Below, in pieces: positions 4,984 through 6,047 of a stretch of 6,047 nt of DNA. Source of the DNA: an uncultured Christensenella sp. (GTDB lineage: Bacteria > Bacillota > Clostridia > Christensenellales > UBA3700). Where the stretch lies: positions 1-6,047 of the forward strand of contig CAJTKI010000076.1 of assembly GCA_910576875.1 (NCBI GenBank), in the 5' to 3' direction. Position numbers and translations under genes: made by a program. The first letter of the stretch is position 1; every line of letters begins with the position of its first letter. Under the pieces are notes generated by a model, which did not search any database, was not told the DNA's origin, and saw nothing but the letters and a program-made list of their open reading frames with translations.

Positions 4984-6047
4984 TTATTTCGCGTATTCGA
5001 CGTGACGCACTTCGCGGATCACGTTGACCTTGATCTGTCCCGGATATTCGAGTTCCGCCTCGATCTTCTTCGCGATCTCCTTTGCAAGGAACGTCGTCGC
5101 ATTGTCGTTGACGCGCTCCGGCTTGACGATCACGCGGATCTCTCTGCCTGCTTGAATCGCAAACGACTGTTCGACGCCTTCAAACGAGTTGGCGACGCCT
5201 TCCAGCTTCTCCAAGCGCTTGACGTAGTTTTCCAACGACTCGCGCCGCGCACCCGGTCTCGCACTCGAAATCGCGTCCGCCGCCTGTACGATGATCGCTT
5301 CCAACGTCGTCGGCTCCACGTCGCCGTGGTGCGCTTCGATCGCATGAATGACGGCGCGCTGTTCCTTGAACTTCTTCGCCAGTTCCACGCCGATCGTGAC
5401 GTGCGTGCCTTCCACTTCGTGATCGACCGATTTGCCGATATCGTGCAACAAGCCCGCGCGTTTTGCAACCTTGACATCCGCTCCGAGTTCCGCAGCCATC
5501 ATTCCCGCCAGATAACAGACTTCCAACGAGTGTTTGAGCACGTTCTGTCCGTAACTGGTACGGTATTTCAAACGACCGAGCAACTTGATGATTTCGGGAT
5601 GCAGTCCGCATACGTTCGCATCGAACGCCGCGTCTTCGCCCGCTTCTTTCATTTGCGTTTCAATCTCGCGTTTGACCTTGTCCACCGTCTCTTCGATCCG
5701 CGCAGGATGAATTCTGCCATCGGATACGAGACGCTCGATCGTCAGGCGCGCAATCTCTCTGCGCACGGGATCGAATCCCGATACGGTCACGACATCGGGC
5801 GTATCGTCGATGATCAGATCGACGCCCGTCGCGTTTTCGATCGAACGGATGTTTCTTCCGACGCGTCCGATCAATCTGCCCTTCATCTCTTCGTTGGGAA
5901 GCGGGATTACGGACAGCGCGATCTCCGACGCATGATCGGCGGCGCATCTCTGAATCGCCATGCCGACGATGTTCTTCGCTTTCTTATCCGCGTCTTCTTT
6001 GGCTTGTTGTTCGATCTCTTTGATCTTCACCACGGCTTCGCGCCGCG
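4984..6047 (-). CDS. rny: Ribonuclease Y, C-terminal 353 residues (runs off right edge)
   Basis: This membrane-anchored endoribonuclease starts decay of many mRNAs in Firmicutes. The visible part, numbered from the edge, begins with the end of the coiled coil (1-30), then the KH RNA-binding domain (about 40-105, GXXG loop at 60-63, [12 protein letters not shown] at 89-100) and the HD phosphodiesterase domain. In the HD domain H172 (LKHSLEV) and H201-D202 (HDIGK) are metal ligands, with AHHGD and SARPGARRE further on. The protein ends in the typical [16 protein letters not shown]. The family is about 510-520 residues, so the N-terminal membrane helix and most of the coiled coil are outside. 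Reading simply continues through the edge; the GTG at 6033 is internal, not a start. The KH loop reads GRVG where GREG is nearly universal. The gene converges on the SpoIIM-like gene across a shared terminator. Confidence 0.97.
   Translation of the reverse strand, partial: RREAVVKIKEIEQQAKEDADKKAKNIVGMAIQRCAADHASEIALSVIPLPNEEMKGRLIGRVGRNIRSIENATGVDLIIDDTPDVVTVSGFDPVRREIARLTIERLVSDGRIHPARIEETVDKVKREIETQMKEAGEDAAFDANVCGLHPEIIKLLGRLKYRTSYGQNVLKHSLEVCYLAGMMAAELGADVKVAKRAGLLHDIGKSVDHEVEGTHVTIGVELAKKFKEQRAVIHAIEAHHGDVEPTTLEAIIVQAADAISSARPGARRESLENYVKRLEKLEGVANSFEGVEQSFAIQAGREIRVIVKPERVNDNATTFLAKEIAKKIEAELEYPGQIKVNVIREVRHVEYAK

Overview
The window looks like chromosomal DNA from a Clostridia-type Firmicute of roughly balanced base composition. 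It has Gram-positive-style Shine-Dalgarno sites, RNase Y, a DacF-type D-Ala-D-Ala carboxypeptidase, DeoB and LysA, plus two genes that resemble sporulation proteins. No rRNA, tRNA, CRISPR array, insertion sequence or phage gene is visible. The species cannot be named from the sequence.

Layout from left to right. The 5' part of lysA (minus strand) runs off the left edge and has its own strong promoter (840-868). A rho-independent terminator (979-1008) closes dacF (1046-2191, minus). A 350-bp non-coding stretch (2192-2541) separates dacF from deoB (2542-3672, minus). It holds AT-rich inverted repeats, a perfect 17-bp palindrome and a hairpin that can cover the dacF ribosome-binding site. Divergent from deoB, on the plus strand, is a 109-residue protein (3794-4123) that matches the DNA-binding C-terminal domain of Spo0A but has no receiver domain. 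It is followed by a cysteine-rich five-helix membrane protein resembling SpoIIM (4283-4906). A hairpin terminator (4945-4968) separates it from the convergent rny gene (4984-6047, minus), whose N-terminal part lies beyond the right edge.

In Bacillus subtilis, spoIIM, xerD, drm (deoB), punA, dacF, spoIIAA-AB-sigF, the spoVA genes and lysA lie in that order. Here the flanking markers keep that relative order (SpoIIM-like, deoB, dacF, lysA), but punA, the spoIIA operon and spoVA are absent. I infer a contracted sporulation locus, perhaps in a lineage that has lost or reshaped sporulation.

The most interesting points are the orphan Spo0A-C-like regulator with a changed recognition helix, and the fact that both divergent genes at 3672/3794 start exactly six bases after a perfect TATAAT box with no Shine-Dalgarno site, which suggests two leaderless transcripts. 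A third is a putative 0A-box core upstream of the SpoIIM-like gene.
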